64,000 nucleotides of DNA, taken from assembly GCF_001320245.1 (NCBI RefSeq), contig NZ_BCBA01000033.1:81476-145475 (forward strand), given 5' to 3'. The position numbers and the translations under genes are program-made. Shown here one piece after another: positions 1 through 8,708 of the stretch. A model generated the notes under the pieces. The model was not told where the DNA came from. It did no database searches and was given only the letters and a program-made list of their open reading frames with translations. This DNA is from Pseudomonas sp. NBRC 111124. Lineage in GTDB: Bacteria > Pseudomonadota > Gammaproteobacteria > Pseudomonadales > Pseudomonadaceae. Every line of letters begins with the position of its first letter. Position 1 is the stretch's first letter.

Positions 1-2
1 TG

Positions 3-347
3 GAGCGCGCGCGCACCGAGCGCCTGCGGCATCTGGGGTTTTCCCAGGCGCAGCTGGCCGAGGACAACCTGCTGTTCGTGGTTCACTCCAGTGAAGCCCG
101 CTATCACGCGCCGGCACGCCTGGACGACGAGCTGAGGGTCACCGCGCAAGTACTTGAACTCAATCGCGCCAGCCTGCGCTTCGTGCAGCAGGTCTGGCGA
201 GAAAAAGATGAAACGCTGCTCTGTGAGGGGCAGTTCCTGGTGGCCGCCGTGCGCGCCGACACTTTCAAACCCCGAGCCATACCCCCGGAGCTGCGCGACG
301 CCTTTGTGGCGGACGGCTCGGGTAATCAATCGAACGCAGGAGAATAA
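3..347 (+). CDS. ybgC: YbgC-family acyl-CoA thioesterase, 5' truncated by window edge
   Basis: The frame is open from base 3 to a TAA at 345-347, so the start lies outside the window. The visible 114 residues have the C-terminal half of a hotdog-fold thioesterase, including the stretch [16 protein letters not shown]. YbgC hydrolyses short acyl-CoA thioesters in the cytoplasm and is the usual first gene of the tol-pal operon. tolQ follows 2 bases after the stop, which supports the identification and cotranscription. Confidence 0.9.
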   Translation, partial: ERARTERLRHLGFSQAQLAEDNLLFVVHSSEARYHAPARLDDELRVTAQVLELNRASLRFVQQVWREKDETLLCEGQFLVAAVRADTFKPRAIPPELRDAFVADGSGNQSNAGE

Positions 348-349
348 GC

Positions 350-1045
350 GTGGAAGCTAACGTCGTCGACCATACCTCCATGTGGAGTCTGGTCAGCAAT
401 GCCAGCGTGGTGGTACAGCTGGTAATGCTGACCCTGGTGGCCGCCTCGGTCACCTCATGGATCATGATCTTCCAGCGCAGCACCATGCTGCGCGCCGGTC
501 GTCGTGCGCTGGATGCCTTCGAGGAGCGCTTCTGGTCGGGCATCGACCTGTCCAAGCTGTATCGTCAGGCAGGCAGCAACCCGGACCCGGATTCCGGTGT
601 GGAGCAGGTCTTCCGTGCCGGCTTCAAAGAGTTTTCGCGCCTGCGCCAGCAGCCAGGCGTGGACCCGGACGCGGTCATGGAGGGCGTGGCCCGTGCCATG
701 CGCGTGGCCATTTCGCGTGAAGAAGAAAAGCTCGAGCAGAGCCTGCCGTTCCTCGCCACCGTCGGTTCGACCAGCCCGTACATCGGCCTGTTCGGCACCG
801 TGTGGGGCATCATGAACTCGTTCCGCGGCCTGGCCAGTGCCCAGCAGGCTACCCTGGCCACCGTGGCCCCGGGTATCGCCGAAGCACTGGTCGCCACGGC
901 CATCGGCCTGTTCGCGGCCATTCCGGCGGTCATCGCCTACAACCGGTTCGCGGCGCGCAGCGAAGTGCTGATCGGTCGTTACTACACCTTCGCCGACGAG
1001 TTCCAGGCGATCCTGCACCGCAAAGTGCACACCAGCGAAGAGTAA
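350..1045 (+). CDS. tolQ: Tol-Pal system inner-membrane protein TolQ
   Basis: 231 residues, starting at a GTG with AGGAG a few bases upstream. TolQ is the ExbB/MotA-type inner-membrane protein that, with TolR, uses the proton gradient to energise TolA during outer-membrane constriction at division. There is one hydrophobic segment near residues 14-37. Two more follow the conserved ATVGSTSPYIGLFGTVWG region (about 140-157), the second in the APGIAEALVATAIGLFAAI stretch (about 170-190). This is the normal three-helix layout. Length matches the family. It is followed 14 bases later by tolR. Confidence 0.97.
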   Translation: MEANVVDHTSMWSLVSNASVVVQLVMLTLVAASVTSWIMIFQRSTMLRAGRRALDAFEERFWSGIDLSKLYRQAGSNPDPDSGVEQVFRAGFKEFSRLRQQPGVDPDAVMEGVARAMRVAISREEEKLEQSLPFLATVGSTSPYIGLFGTVWGIMNSFRGLASAQQATLATVAPGIAEALVATAIGLFAAIPAVIAYNRFAARSEVLIGRYYTFADEFQAILHRKVHTSEE

Positions 1046-1059
1046 TCAGGTAGAAGCCC

Positions 1060-1512
1060 ATGGCCCGAGTTCGCCACAAACGCAAGCCCGTCGCCGAGAT
1101 GAACGTGGTGCCCTACATCGACGTGATGCTGGTGCTGCTGGTCATCTTCATGGTGACGGCGCCCATGCTCAACCAGGGCGTGAAGGTCGACCTGCCCAAG
1201 GTTTCCAGCGAAGCCTTGCCGCAGGACAACAACGTCCAGATCCTTACCATTTCCATCAAGGCCGACAAGACCTACTACTGGAACCTCGGCAGCGAAGTCG
1301 ACACCGACAAGCAGATGGACAAGGCCATGACCTTGCCGGACATGACCAACGCAGTGACCAAGATCATTGCCGCCGGTCGCGACCAGGGCAAGCAGACCCA
1401 GGTCTTCATTCGTGGCGACAAGGCTGTCGACTACGGCGCCGTCATGGGCGCCATGGGCGGGTTGCAGAAGGCCGGTGTCGGTAACGTTGGCCTGATTACC
1501 GAGGCGCCCTGA
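1060..1512 (+). CDS. tolR: Tol-Pal system protein TolR
   Basis: 150 residues of the ExbD/TolR family. The single N-terminal membrane segment (about residues 18-38) carries the conserved proton-path aspartate in YIDVMLVLLVIFMV, preceded by EMNVVPYID. The remainder is the periplasmic domain. TolR works with TolQ as the stator that drives TolA. The TolR stop and the TolA start overlap around 1512, consistent with translational coupling in one operon. Confidence 0.97.
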   Translation: MARVRHKRKPVAEMNVVPYIDVMLVLLVIFMVTAPMLNQGVKVDLPKVSSEALPQDNNVQILTISIKADKTYYWNLGSEVDTDKQMDKAMTLPDMTNAVTKIIAAGRDQGKQTQVFIRGDKAVDYGAVMGAMGGLQKAGVGNVGLITEAP

Positions 1513-2588
1513 TGCAACAGCGAGAGCCATCCGCCTCGGAAAGCTACTTCTGGCCCAGTGTCTGGGCCATCGGCCTGCATGTGCTGGTGTTCGCGCTGCT
1601 GTTCGTCAGCTTTGCCATGACGCCTGAATTGCCGCCTTCCAAGCCGATCGTTCAGGCTACCCTGTATCAGCTCAAGTCGAAGAGCCAGGCGACCACCCAG
1701 ACCAATCAGAAGATTGCCGGGGAAGCGAAGAAAACCGCCGCGCGCCAGACCGAAGTCGAGCAGCTGGAGCAGAAGAAGGTCGAGCAGGAGGCCATCAAGG
1801 CCGCGGAACAAAAGAAAGCCGACGCCGCTCAAAAGGCTGAGGAAGCACGCGAAGCCGCCGAAGCCAAGAAGGCCGAGGAGGCTGCAAAGGCTGCCGAAGC
1901 CAAGAAAGCCGCCGAATCCAAGAAGGCCGAAGAGGCGAAGAAGGCCGCCGAGAAGCAGCAGGCCGACATCGCCAAGAAAAAGGCCGAGGAAGAAGCGAAG
2001 AAGCAGGCCGAGGAAGAAGCCAAGAAAAAAGCAGCCGAGGAGGCCAAGAAGCAGGCCGCCGAGGACGCGAAGAAGAAAGCAGCCGAGGACGCCAAGAAGA
2101 AAGCGGCGGCCGAGGACGCGAAGAAGAAGGCAGCTGAAGAGGCCAAGAAAAAGGCCGCTGCAGACGCTCAGAAGAAAAAAGCACAGGAAGCGGCCCGCAA
2201 GTCGGCGGAAGACAAGAAAGCTCAGGCCCTGGCCGAGCTGTTGTCCGACACCACCGAGCGGCAGCAGGCCCTGGCTGACGAGCAGGGTGACCAGGTGGCC
2301 GGCGACTTCGACGACCTGATCCGCATGCGCGCGGCCGAGGGTTGGGCGCGTCCGCCTTCCGCGCGCAAAGGCATGACGGTGACCCTGCAGGTCAACATGT
2401 TGCCTGATGGTACTGTTACCGGTGTGAGCGTGATCAAGTCCAGTGGTGACGGTCCGTTCGACAGTTCGGCGGTGGCAGCGGTGAAGAATATCGGTCGTCT
2501 GACCGAGATGCAGGGTATGAAGCCGAGCGATTTCAACCGTTATCGTTCGTTCAAGATGACATTTACTCCTGAGGATCTAGCGTTGTGA
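1512..2588 (+). CDS. tolA: Cell envelope integrity protein TolA
   Basis: 358 residues. A membrane segment lies near residues 16-36. It is followed by a very long Lys/Ala/Glu-rich helical domain (about 60-240) of near-repeats of AEEAKKAAE type, and then a globular C-terminal domain (about 255-358) with the TonB-like motif [17 protein letters not shown]. TolA spans the periplasm and contacts Pal/TolB. The repetitive codons explain the spurious long reading frames on both strands here. It overlaps the tolB start by 4 bases. Confidence 0.97.
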   Translation: MQQREPSASESYFWPSVWAIGLHVLVFALLFVSFAMTPELPPSKPIVQATLYQLKSKSQATTQTNQKIAGEAKKTAARQTEVEQLEQKKVEQEAIKAAEQKKADAAQKAEEAREAAEAKKAEEAAKAAEAKKAAESKKAEEAKKAAEKQQADIAKKKAEEEAKKQAEEEAKKKAAEEAKKQAAEDAKKKAAEDAKKKAAAEDAKKKAAEEAKKKAAADAQKKKAQEAARKSAEDKKAQALAELLSDTTERQQALADEQGDQVAGDFDDLIRMRAAEGWARPPSARKGMTVTLQVNMLPDGTVTGVSVIKSSGDGPFDSSAVAAVKNIGRLTEMQGMKPSDFNRYRSFKMTFTPEDLAL

Positions 2589-3886
2589 TTAAACTCCTTC
2601 GAGGAATGCTGGTCATGCTCTGCTGCGTGGCCGGCATGGCCATGGCAGAGGAAAAGAACATCCTGGTCACCAGCGGCAGCGATCGGGCCACGCCCATCGC
2701 GGTAGTGCCGTTCGGTCTGCAGGGTGGCAGTGTGCTGCCGGAAGACATGGCCGACATCATCGGCAATGACCTGCGCAACTCGGGCTACTACTCGCCGATT
2801 CCGCGTCAGAACATGATCAGCCAGCCTACCCAGGCCAGCGAAGTCATCTTCCGTGACTGGAAAGCGCTGGGTGCCCAATACGTCATGGTTGGCAGCATCG
2901 TGCCGTCGGGCGGTCGCCTGCAGGTGCAGTACGCGCTGTTCAACGTCGCCACCGAGCAGCAAGTGCTGACCGGTAGCGTGGCGGGCAGCACCGACCAGCT
3001 GCGCGACATGGCGCACTACATTGCCGACCAGTCGTTCGAGAAGCTCACCGGCATCAAGGGTGCGTTCTCTACCCGCATGCTGTACGTGACCGCCGAGCGC
3101 TTCTCGGTCAACAACACCCGCTACACCCTGCAGCGTTCGGACTACGACGGTGCCCGTGCAGTGACCTTGCTGCAGTCGCGTGAGCCGATCCTGTCGCCAC
3201 GCTTCGCGCCGGATGGCAAGCGCATCGCCTATGTTTCGTTCGAGCAGAAGCGCCCGCGCATCTTCGTCCAGAACATCGACACTGGCCGCCGCGAGCAGGT
3301 GACCAATTTCGAAGGCCTGAACGGCGCACCGGCCTGGTCGCCTGATGGTTCGCGCCTGGCATTCGTGCTGTCCAAGGACGGCAACCCGGACATCTACGTG
3401 ATGAACGTGGCTTCGCGCCAGATCAGCCGCGTCACTGCCGGCCCGGGCATCAACACCGAACCGTTCTGGGGCAAGGATGGCAACACCCTGTACTTCACCT
3501 CCGACCGTGGCGGCAAGCCGCAGATCTACAAACAGTCGGTCAGCGGTGGTGGTGCCGAGCGTGTGACATTCGTGGGCAACTACAACGCCAACCCGAAACT
3601 GTCGGCGGACGAAAAGACCCTGGTCATGATTCATCGCCAGCAGGGTTTCACCAACTTCAAAGTGGCGGCACAGGACTTGCAGCGCGGAAGTGTAAAGATT
3701 CTCTCGGAAACAAGTCTTGATGAGTCGCCCACTGTTGCGCCAAACGGCACCATGCTAATCTACGCCACCCGCCAGCAGGGCCGGGGAGTCTTGATGCTCG
3801 TGTCGCTTAACGGCCGTGTGAGGCTCCCACTTCCTACCGCTCAAGGCGAAGTCAGAGAACCGTCCTGGTCCCCTTACCTGAACTGA
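2585..3886 (+). CDS. tolB: Tol-Pal system beta-propeller protein TolB
   Basis: 433 residues, starting at GTG inside the tolA stop region (GTGA overlap). An N-terminal signal peptide ends near AMA (about residue 20). The TolB amino-terminal domain follows, then a six-bladed propeller with PD40-type repeats such as [25 protein letters not shown] and [16 protein letters not shown]. TolB is periplasmic and links TolA to Pal. Length and order are normal for Pseudomonas. Confidence 0.97.
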   Translation: MIKLLRGMLVMLCCVAGMAMAEEKNILVTSGSDRATPIAVVPFGLQGGSVLPEDMADIIGNDLRNSGYYSPIPRQNMISQPTQASEVIFRDWKALGAQYVMVGSIVPSGGRLQVQYALFNVATEQQVLTGSVAGSTDQLRDMAHYIADQSFEKLTGIKGAFSTRMLYVTAERFSVNNTRYTLQRSDYDGARAVTLLQSREPILSPRFAPDGKRIAYVSFEQKRPRIFVQNIDTGRREQVTNFEGLNGAPAWSPDGSRLAFVLSKDGNPDIYVMNVASRQISRVTAGPGINTEPFWGKDGNTLYFTSDRGGKPQIYKQSVSGGGAERVTFVGNYNANPKLSADEKTLVMIHRQQGFTNFKVAAQDLQRGSVKILSETSLDESPTVAPNGTMLIYATRQQGRGVLMLVSLNGRVRLPLPTAQGEVREPSWSPYLN

Positions 3887-3940
3887 TTGCGGCGTAACAC
3901 GTTTTGCTTAACACACTGGGGTTTCATTAGGAGTTTCACG

Positions 3941-4438
3941 ATGGAAATGCTGAAGTTTGGTAAATTTGCTGCGCTGGCTCTGGCCATGGCCGTAGCTGTA
4001 GGTTGCTCCTCGAAAGGCGGTGACAACGCTGGTGAAGGCGCTGTTGATCCGAACGCTGGCTACGGTGCCAACACTGGCGCTGTTGACGGCTCCCTGAGCG
4101 AAGAAGCTGCCCTGCGCGCAATCACCACCTTCTACTTCGAATACGACAGCTCGGACCTGAAGCCAGAAGCCATGCGCGCTCTGGACGTTCACGCCAAGGA
4201 CCTGAAAGCCAACGGCAACCGCGTTGTTCTGGAAGGCAACACCGACGAGCGCGGCACCCGCGAGTACAACATGGCTCTGGGTGAGCGTCGTGCGAAAGCC
4301 GTTCAGCGCTACCTGGTTCTGCAGGGCGTTTCCCCTGCTCAGCTGGAACTGGTTTCCTACGGCGAAGAGCGTCCAGTTGCCACCGGCAACGACGAGCAGT
4401 CCTGGGCTCAGAACCGTCGCGTAGAACTGCGTAAGTAA
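3941..4438 (+). CDS. pal: Peptidoglycan-associated lipoprotein Pal (OprL)
   Basis: 165 residues from ATG 3941, chosen over a TTG 54 bases upstream because AGGAG sits at 3929-3933. The lipoprotein signal has its lipobox cysteine at residue 22 (VAVGC). The OmpA-like peptidoglycan-binding domain shows YFEYDSSDL and [20 protein letters not shown]. Pal anchors the outer membrane to murein and is the outer partner of TolB. There is no terminator between tolB and pal, so it belongs to the same operon. Confidence 0.97.
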   Translation: MEMLKFGKFAALALAMAVAVGCSSKGGDNAGEGAVDPNAGYGANTGAVDGSLSEEAALRAITTFYFEYDSSDLKPEAMRALDVHAKDLKANGNRVVLEGNTDERGTREYNMALGERRAKAVQRYLVLQGVSPAQLELVSYGEERPVATGNDEQSWAQNRRVELRK

Positions 4439-4444
4439 GTTCTT

Positions 4445-5260
4445 ATGCGTATGTGCCGTCGTGTTGTAACCGTCCTCGCACTCAGCCTTCCGCTTTCGGC
4501 GTGGGCTGCGGTTCCTGTAGTTGATGACAACGGGGGTGCTTACCCACCTTCCGGTTATGGCACGAGCGGCGCCTATGCCGGCGCAGGGGCTTCGGCCCCT
4601 GCCTCGGCACAGGGCCAGCTGTTCATGCAGCTGCAACAGATGCAGGATCAACTTTCCCGCCAGCAAGGCATCATCGAAGAGCTGCAAAACGATGTGTCGC
4701 GCATGAAGCAGGAAAACCTGGAGCGTTACCAGGATCTTGATCGTCGCATCAACAGTGGTGGCGCGCCTGCCGCGACCCCCGACAATTCCTCTACCGGTGG
4801 CGCACCCGATGCCGCTACCGGTGCTGCAGCAGGCGCCGCTGGCGCTGCTGCACAACAGCCGGCCGCCAGCAGCGAGCCCGGTGATCCGGCGAAAGAAAAG
4901 CTCTATTACGATGCCGCTTTCGACCTGATCAAGCAGAAGGACTTCGACAAGGCCAGCCAGGCGTTCAACGCCTTCCTGCGCAAGTACCCTAACAGCCAGT
5001 ACGCCGGCAACGCCCAGTACTGGCTGGGTGAGGTAAACCTGGCCAAGGGCGATCTGCCAGCGGCTAGCCAAGCCTTCGCCCAGGTCAGCCAGAAGTACCC
5101 CAAGCACAGCAAGGTGCCAGATTCGCTTTACAAGCTGGCTGACGTCGAGCGCCGCATGGGCCACACCGACAAGGTGAAAGGCATCTTGCAACAGGTCATC
5201 ACCCAGTATCCTGGCACGTCCGCCGCGCAACTGGCGCAACGCGACCTGCAGAAGCTCTAA
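4445..5260 (+). CDS. cpoB: Cell division coordinator CpoB (YbgF)
   Basis: 271 residues with a cleavable signal peptide (cleavage near SAWA, about residue 22). A short trimerising coiled coil follows around residues 60-100 (QLQQMQDQLSRQQGIIEELQ), then an Ala/Gly-rich linker, then tetratricopeptide repeats from about 150 to the end. CpoB is periplasmic and coordinates PBP1B with the Tol machine at division. It is the last gene of the tol operon, 6 bases after pal, and is followed by a strong terminator. Confidence 0.95.
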   Translation: MRMCRRVVTVLALSLPLSAWAAVPVVDDNGGAYPPSGYGTSGAYAGAGASAPASAQGQLFMQLQQMQDQLSRQQGIIEELQNDVSRMKQENLERYQDLDRRINSGGAPAATPDNSSTGGAPDAATGAAAGAAGAAAQQPAASSEPGDPAKEKLYYDAAFDLIKQKDFDKASQAFNAFLRKYPNSQYAGNAQYWLGEVNLAKGDLPAASQAFAQVSQKYPKHSKVPDSLYKLADVERRMGHTDKVKGILQQVITQYPGTSAAQLAQRDLQKL

Positions 5261-5279
5261 GTTGCACCTTTGCAAGAAA

Positions 5280-5302
5280 CCCGCGCCTGTCGCGGGTTTT
5301 TT
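5280..5302 (+). terminator. Rho-independent terminator of the tol-pal-cpoB operon
   Basis: CCCGCG and CGCGGG pair across a 5-base loop, followed directly by six T residues. It lies 19 bases after the cpoB stop. Confidence 0.9.
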
Positions 5303-5417
5303 CGTTAGAATTACGGCCCTTTTTATAAACACGCTGTAGCGGATAACGCCATGTCGAGTCCGCGACAGTGCCTGACGGAGGCGGACAGCCTGTTTAGCTG
5401 TCACGCCCGTGGCGAGC

Positions 5418-6065
5418 ATGCAAGACACATTACGCATCACCGAAGTCTTTTACTCTTTGCAGGGTGAAACACGAACGGCTGGGCTGCCCACGGTATTCGT
5501 GCGCCTGACCGGTTGCCCCCTGCGCTGCCAGTACTGCGACAGTGCCTACGCCTTCACCGGCGGCACCCTGCGCACCCTCGATTCCATCCTTGAGCAGGTT
5601 GCTGGCTTCAAGCCGCGCTACGTCTGCGTTACAGGCGGCGAGCCGTTGGCCCAGCCGAACGCCTTGCCGCTGCTGCAGCGCCTCTGCGATGCCGGTTACG
5701 AGGTCTCGCTGGAAACCAGTGGCGCCCTGGATATCTCCGGCACGGATGTGCGCGTCAGCCGTGTGGTCGACCTCAAGACCCCCGGGTCGGAAGAGTCGCA
5801 CCGCAACCGCTACGAGAACATCGAGCAACTGACCTGCAACGATCAGGTCAAGTTCGTCATCTGTTCCCGTGAGGACTATGACTGGGCGGTATCCAAACTG
5901 ATCCAGTACAACCTGGCTGAACGTGCGGGCGAAGTGCTGTTCTCGCCCAGCCACCACCAGGTGAGTTCCACCGACCTGGCCGACTGGATCGTTGCCGACA
6001 ACCTGCCCGTGCGTTTCCAGATGCAGCTGCACAAGCTGCTGTGGAACGACGAGCCCGGACGTTGA
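5418..6065 (+). CDS. queE: 7-carboxy-7-deazaguanine synthase QueE
   Basis: 215 residues from ATG 5418 (an in-frame GTG at 5409 would add three). It is a radical-SAM enzyme of queuosine biosynthesis that converts 6-carboxytetrahydropterin to 7-carboxy-7-deazaguanine. The iron-sulfur motif CxxxCxxC is seen in GCPLRCQYCDSAYAF, with SLQGETRTAG before it and CVTGGEPL after it. Neither candidate start has a clear ribosome site. queC follows 16 bases downstream, so the two act in the same pathway and probably the same transcript. Confidence 0.95.
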   Translation: MQDTLRITEVFYSLQGETRTAGLPTVFVRLTGCPLRCQYCDSAYAFTGGTLRTLDSILEQVAGFKPRYVCVTGGEPLAQPNALPLLQRLCDAGYEVSLETSGALDISGTDVRVSRVVDLKTPGSEESHRNRYENIEQLTCNDQVKFVICSREDYDWAVSKLIQYNLAERAGEVLFSPSHHQVSSTDLADWIVADNLPVRFQMQLHKLLWNDEPGR

Positions 6066-6081
6066 TTGAGGAGTGAAAGAG

Positions 6082-6756
6082 ATGACTGAGAAACGCGCGG
6101 TAATCCTGCTGTCTGGCGGCCTCGATTCGGCCACGGTCGTGGCCATGGCCAAGGCCGAAGGCTACAGCTGCTACACCATGAGCTTCGACTACGGCCAGCG
6201 CCACCGCGCCGAGCTGAATGCCGCCGCTCGTGTCGCCCGCGACTTGGGCGTGGTCGAGCACAAGGTCATTGGCCTGAACCTCGATGGTATTGGCGGCTCG
6301 GCCCTGACCGACAGCAGCATCGATGTGCCGGAAACCCCAGGCGAGGGCATTCCGGTGACTTATGTGCCGGCCCGTAATACCGTGTTCTTGTCGCTGGCCC
6401 TGGGCTGGGCAGAGGTGCTGGAAGCGCGTGACATCTTCATCGGTGTCAATGCCGTGGACTATTCCGGCTACCCGGATTGCCGCCCGGAGTTCGTGGAGGC
6501 GTTCGAGCGCATGGCCAACCTGGCGACCAAGGCCGGCGTCGAAGGGCAGGGCTTCCGCATCCAGGCGCCGCTGCAGAACATGAGCAAGGCGCAGATCGTG
6601 CAAGCGGGCATTGCCCAGGGCGTGGACTACAGCCTCACGGTTTCCTGCTACCAGGCCAACGATGAAGGCCAGGCGTGTGGAAACTGTGACAGTTGCCGCC
6701 TGCGTGCCGATGGTTTCAAAGCGGCGGGTGTAGCAGATCCGACGCGCTACTTTTGA
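6082..6756 (+). CDS. queC: 7-cyano-7-deazaguanine synthase QueC
   Basis: 224 residues from ATG 6082. GAGGAG at 6068-6073 has correct spacing for this ATG, which rules out the GTG at 6073. QueC makes preQ0 from the QueE product using ATP and ammonia. The PP-loop [11 protein letters not shown] is at the N-terminus, and the zinc site C...CGNCDSC is near the C-terminus. The length fits the family. Confidence 0.96.
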   Translation: MTEKRAVILLSGGLDSATVVAMAKAEGYSCYTMSFDYGQRHRAELNAAARVARDLGVVEHKVIGLNLDGIGGSALTDSSIDVPETPGEGIPVTYVPARNTVFLSLALGWAEVLEARDIFIGVNAVDYSGYPDCRPEFVEAFERMANLATKAGVEGQGFRIQAPLQNMSKAQIVQAGIAQGVDYSLTVSCYQANDEGQACGNCDSCRLRADGFKAAGVADPTRYF

Positions 6757-6775
6757 CGAAAGGTCGGTGCAGGTA

Positions 6776-6805
6776 TTGATTTCCCGTTAGAAATCAGTAT
6801 TATAC
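6776..6805 (+). promoter_or_regulatory. Probable sigma-70 promoter of tRNA-Lys
   Basis: TTGATT (6776-6781) and TATTAT (6798-6803) lie 16 bases apart and end about 15 bases before the tRNA. No experimental start is known. Confidence 0.6.
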
Positions 6806-6817
6806 GCGCCATCCAAC

Positions 6818-6893
6818 GGGTCGTTAGCTCAGTTGGTAGAGCAGTTGGCTTTTAACCAATTGGTCGTAGGTTCGAATCCTACACGACCCACCA
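6818..6893 (+). tRNA. tRNA-Lys (anticodon TTT)
   Basis: A 76-base cloverleaf with encoded CCA. The acceptor arm GGGTCGT pairs with ACGACCC. The D-arm is TAGCTCAGTTGGTAGAGC, the anticodon loop is CTTTTAA and the T-arm contains GGTTCGAATCC. It sits at the junction between the conserved queC block and the peptide-export islet. Confidence 0.98.
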
Positions 6894-6903
6894 TATGCAG
6901 AAC

Positions 6904-6939
6904 ACAAAGCCCGCAACCAGCAATGGTCGCGGGCTTTGT
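6904..6939 (+). terminator. Terminator after tRNA-Lys
   Basis: An 11-base perfect stem (ACAAAGCCCGC with GCGGGCTTTGT) lies 10 bases past the tRNA. It is symmetrical, so it could also stop transcription arriving from the peptide gene on the minus strand. Confidence 0.75.
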
Positions 6940-6966
6940 CGTTCCGGGCCTTTCACGAACGGCAAC

Positions 6967-6993
6967 GGTCCACGCCCTCAAAGGTCGTGGACC
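6967..6993 (-). terminator. Possible terminator or hairpin after the peptide gene
   Basis: GGTCCACG and CGTGGACC pair perfectly across an 11-base loop, 8 bases past the peptide stop. It lacks a T-run, so factor-independent termination here is uncertain. Confidence 0.4.
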
Positions 6994-7000
6994 TGGTCAA

Positions 7001-7189
7001 TCAGCACAGCTTCAGCTCGAAGAAGTTGTACTTGCCGCTGTTGCTGCCCCAGCTCACATGCAGGGTCGAGCCTTGACCATAGTTAACGACGCTGGCACCG
7101 GCGTGGTAGCCGAATGCTGAAATGCCTCCACTGACCTGTTCCAGTTCGTCATCGTCGAGTGTGCGCAGGTTTTCATGTTCGGTATTCAT
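7001..7189 (-). CDS. Double-glycine leader peptide precursor (putative secreted peptide)
   Basis: 62 codons read from ATG 7189, with a GAGGA ribosome site about 8 bases upstream. Residues 1-22 form a textbook double-glycine leader: acidic LDDDELEQVSGG with hydrophobic residues at -4 (V19), -7 (L16) and -12 (L11). The predicted 40-residue mature peptide (23-62) is rich in Gly, Ser and aromatics (motifs FGYHAGAS, NYGQGS, VSWGSNSGKY) and ends in its only cysteine, C62. It is divergent from an operon encoding a C39-type ABC exporter, HlyD and TolC, which should cleave and export it. It could be a microcin-like toxin or a signalling peptide. I recognise no family for the core, and I see no immunity gene. 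Confidence 0.85.
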   Translation of the reverse strand: MNTEHENLRTLDDDELEQVSGGISAFGYHAGASVVNYGQGSTLHVSWGSNSGKYNFFELKLC

Positions 7190-7276
7190 GGATGAGTCCT
7201 CTTCAAGTTGTGTTGTTCCGTCACCGGTAAAGCGTCTACCGGACCTGGCAAATCATGTGAAGGGGCTGGCGCTTGA

Positions 7277-7310
7277 GGCAATAGGACGGGTGACCTAGTG
7301 TCCTATTGCC
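7277..7310. promoter_or_regulatory. 11-bp perfect inverted repeat between divergent peptide and exporter genes
   Basis: GGCAATAGGAC (7277-7287) and GTCCTATTGCC (7300-7310) are exact complements across 12 bases. No T-run follows on either strand, so an operator for a dimeric regulator is more likely than a terminator. It lies about 90 bases upstream of the peptide start and 140 upstream of the hlyD start. Confidence 0.5.
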
Positions 7311-7340
7311 ACAGTGTGATGCCGTTCTCGCGGCGTCACG

Positions 7341-7363
7341 CACTAGTGCATCTGTACTAGTGC
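7341..7363. promoter_or_regulatory. Tandem ACTAGTGC repeats upstream of the export operon
   Basis: ACTAGTGC occurs at 7342-7349 and again at 7356-7363, 14 bases apart start to start. Each contains the palindrome ACTAGT. This is a plausible regulator site for the exporter promoter, inferred from symmetry only. Confidence 0.4.
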
Positions 7364-7451
7364 CCGTTGTGACTGGCTTGTTTAGTCTGGCCTGGCCCGA
7401 AGCCGGACTTGCTGCAGGGCGATTTCGCAACTGCCAGTAGTAGGCCAGGGA

Positions 7452-8708
7452 ATGCTATTTCGTAAGGAAGCACTGCAATCAGGGGCACGCAACGACCTGG
7501 GTAGCGTGATATTGCTATCGCCACCGTCCTTGCGCATCGCCAGCGCCTGCGCAGTGCTGTTCTGCATCGCCGTAAGCCTGTTCATCACCTTTGCCAGCTA
7601 CACGCGGCGTGAGGCCGTTAGCGGTGTGCTGGTGCCCGAGGCCGGGGTAATCAAGGTGTTCGCCCCGCAGGTTGGGGTGGTGCAGGACCTGCAAGTCAGC
7701 GATGGCGAGCAGGTAAGGGCGGGGCAGGCCCTGTTGACCCTGGTCAGCGACACCCGCAACGGTGAGGCGGCTGCGAACCAGGATGCCATCAGCCGGTTGC
7801 TTGCCCGGCGCAACAACAGCCTGGCCGACGAAATTGACGAAACCCGGGTGCTTCATCAGCAGGAACGTGACGGCAAGAGCCGCCGCCTCGGCATGTTGCA
7901 GGGCGAACAGGAAAAGGTCGCCGCGCAGATTGCCCTGACCCGCCAGCGCCTGGCCTTGGCCCAGGGGATTGCCGAGCGCTACGCCGAGCTGCAGCGTCAG
8001 GACTTCGTTTCCCGTGACCTGCTCCAGGCCCGCCAGGATGCGGTGCTGGAAATGCGCCTTCGCGCCGAGGAACTGAACCGCTCGCTGTTGGCCCTGCGCA
8101 ACGAGAGTGCCGCGTTGCGCGCCGAACTTGCCGAACTGCCCTACAAGCAGACCAAGCAGATGGCAGAACTGCAGCGCCGGTTGCTGGAGAGCCAGAGCAG
8201 CCTGCTGGAAAGCGAGCTCAAGCGCCAGGTGATGCTCACCGCCCCGGTGGCAGGGGAGGTGGCGGCGCTAGGGGTGGTCAACGGGGCGCGCGCCGATACG
8301 GGTCGCCCGCTGCTCAGCCTGGTACCGCAGGACAGCAACCTGTACGCGGAACTCTATGTGCCCAGTCGTTCGGCCGGCTTCGTGCGGCCAGGGAATACCG
8401 TGCTGCTGCGCTACCAGGCTTTCCCCTATCAGCATTTCGGCCTGGCCCGCGGTACCGTGGCTTCGGTCTCGCGCAGTGCCATGCCGGCTGACGAGGTCAT
8501 GAGCGTTGGCGTGCCCTCCGAGGCGTTGCGCGAACAAGGGCCGCTGTACCGGGTCAAGGTCACGCTGGAGCGACAAAGCCTGTTTGCCCGCGGCGGTGAA
8601 GAACACCTGCGCTCCGGCATGCAGTTGGATGCGGACATCATGCTGGAGAAGCTGCCGCTCTACGAATGGCTGCTCGAGCCCCTGCGCGGCATAGGAAAAC
8701 GCCTGTGA
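7452..8708 (+). CDS. HlyD/CvaA-family membrane fusion protein of peptide exporter
   Basis: 418 residues. One inner-membrane segment lies near 30-50, then a lipoyl/barrel half (VFAPQVGVVQDLQVSDGEQV), a long periplasmic helical hairpin (about 100-270, including LQRQDFVSRDLLQARQ), and the returning lipoyl/barrel region from about 275. The C-terminal segment PLYEWLLEPLRG resembles adaptors of microcin exporters. It would bridge the C39 ABC protein and the TolC channel encoded next. The stop overlaps the next start by 4 bases. AGGG precedes the ATG at short spacing. Confidence 0.92.
   Translation: MLFRKEALQSGARNDLGSVILLSPPSLRIASACAVLFCIAVSLFITFASYTRREAVSGVLVPEAGVIKVFAPQVGVVQDLQVSDGEQVRAGQALLTLVSDTRNGEAAANQDAISRLLARRNNSLADEIDETRVLHQQERDGKSRRLGMLQGEQEKVAAQIALTRQRLALAQGIAERYAELQRQDFVSRDLLQARQDAVLEMRLRAEELNRSLLALRNESAALRAELAELPYKQTKQMAELQRRLLESQSSLLESELKRQVMLTAPVAGEVAALGVVNGARADTGRPLLSLVPQDSNLYAELYVPSRSAGFVRPGNTVLLRYQAFPYQHFGLARGTVASVSRSAMPADEVMSVGVPSEALREQGPLYRVKVTLERQSLFARGGEEHLRSGMQLDADIMLEKLPLYEWLLEPLRGIGKRL

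Noticed and set aside
1714..2319. Arg/Pro-rich and Ser/Ala-rich frames overlapping tolA on both strands
   Set aside because: They are shadows of the Lys/Ala/Glu repeat codons in TolA, whose own frame is full length and intact.
5303..5417. A preQ1 riboswitch before queE
   Set aside because: The leader lacks the compact preQ1-I pattern (short stem-loop followed by an A-rich tail), so only generic competing helices are reported.
6833..7120. A 95-codon plus-strand frame as a possible immunity gene for the peptide system
   Set aside because: It begins inside tRNA-Lys and runs antisense to the peptide gene, without ribosome site or membrane-protein character.
7236..7430. A 64-codon minus-strand frame upstream of the peptide gene
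   Set aside because: It covers the inverted repeats of the control region, has no ribosome site and an irregular composition.
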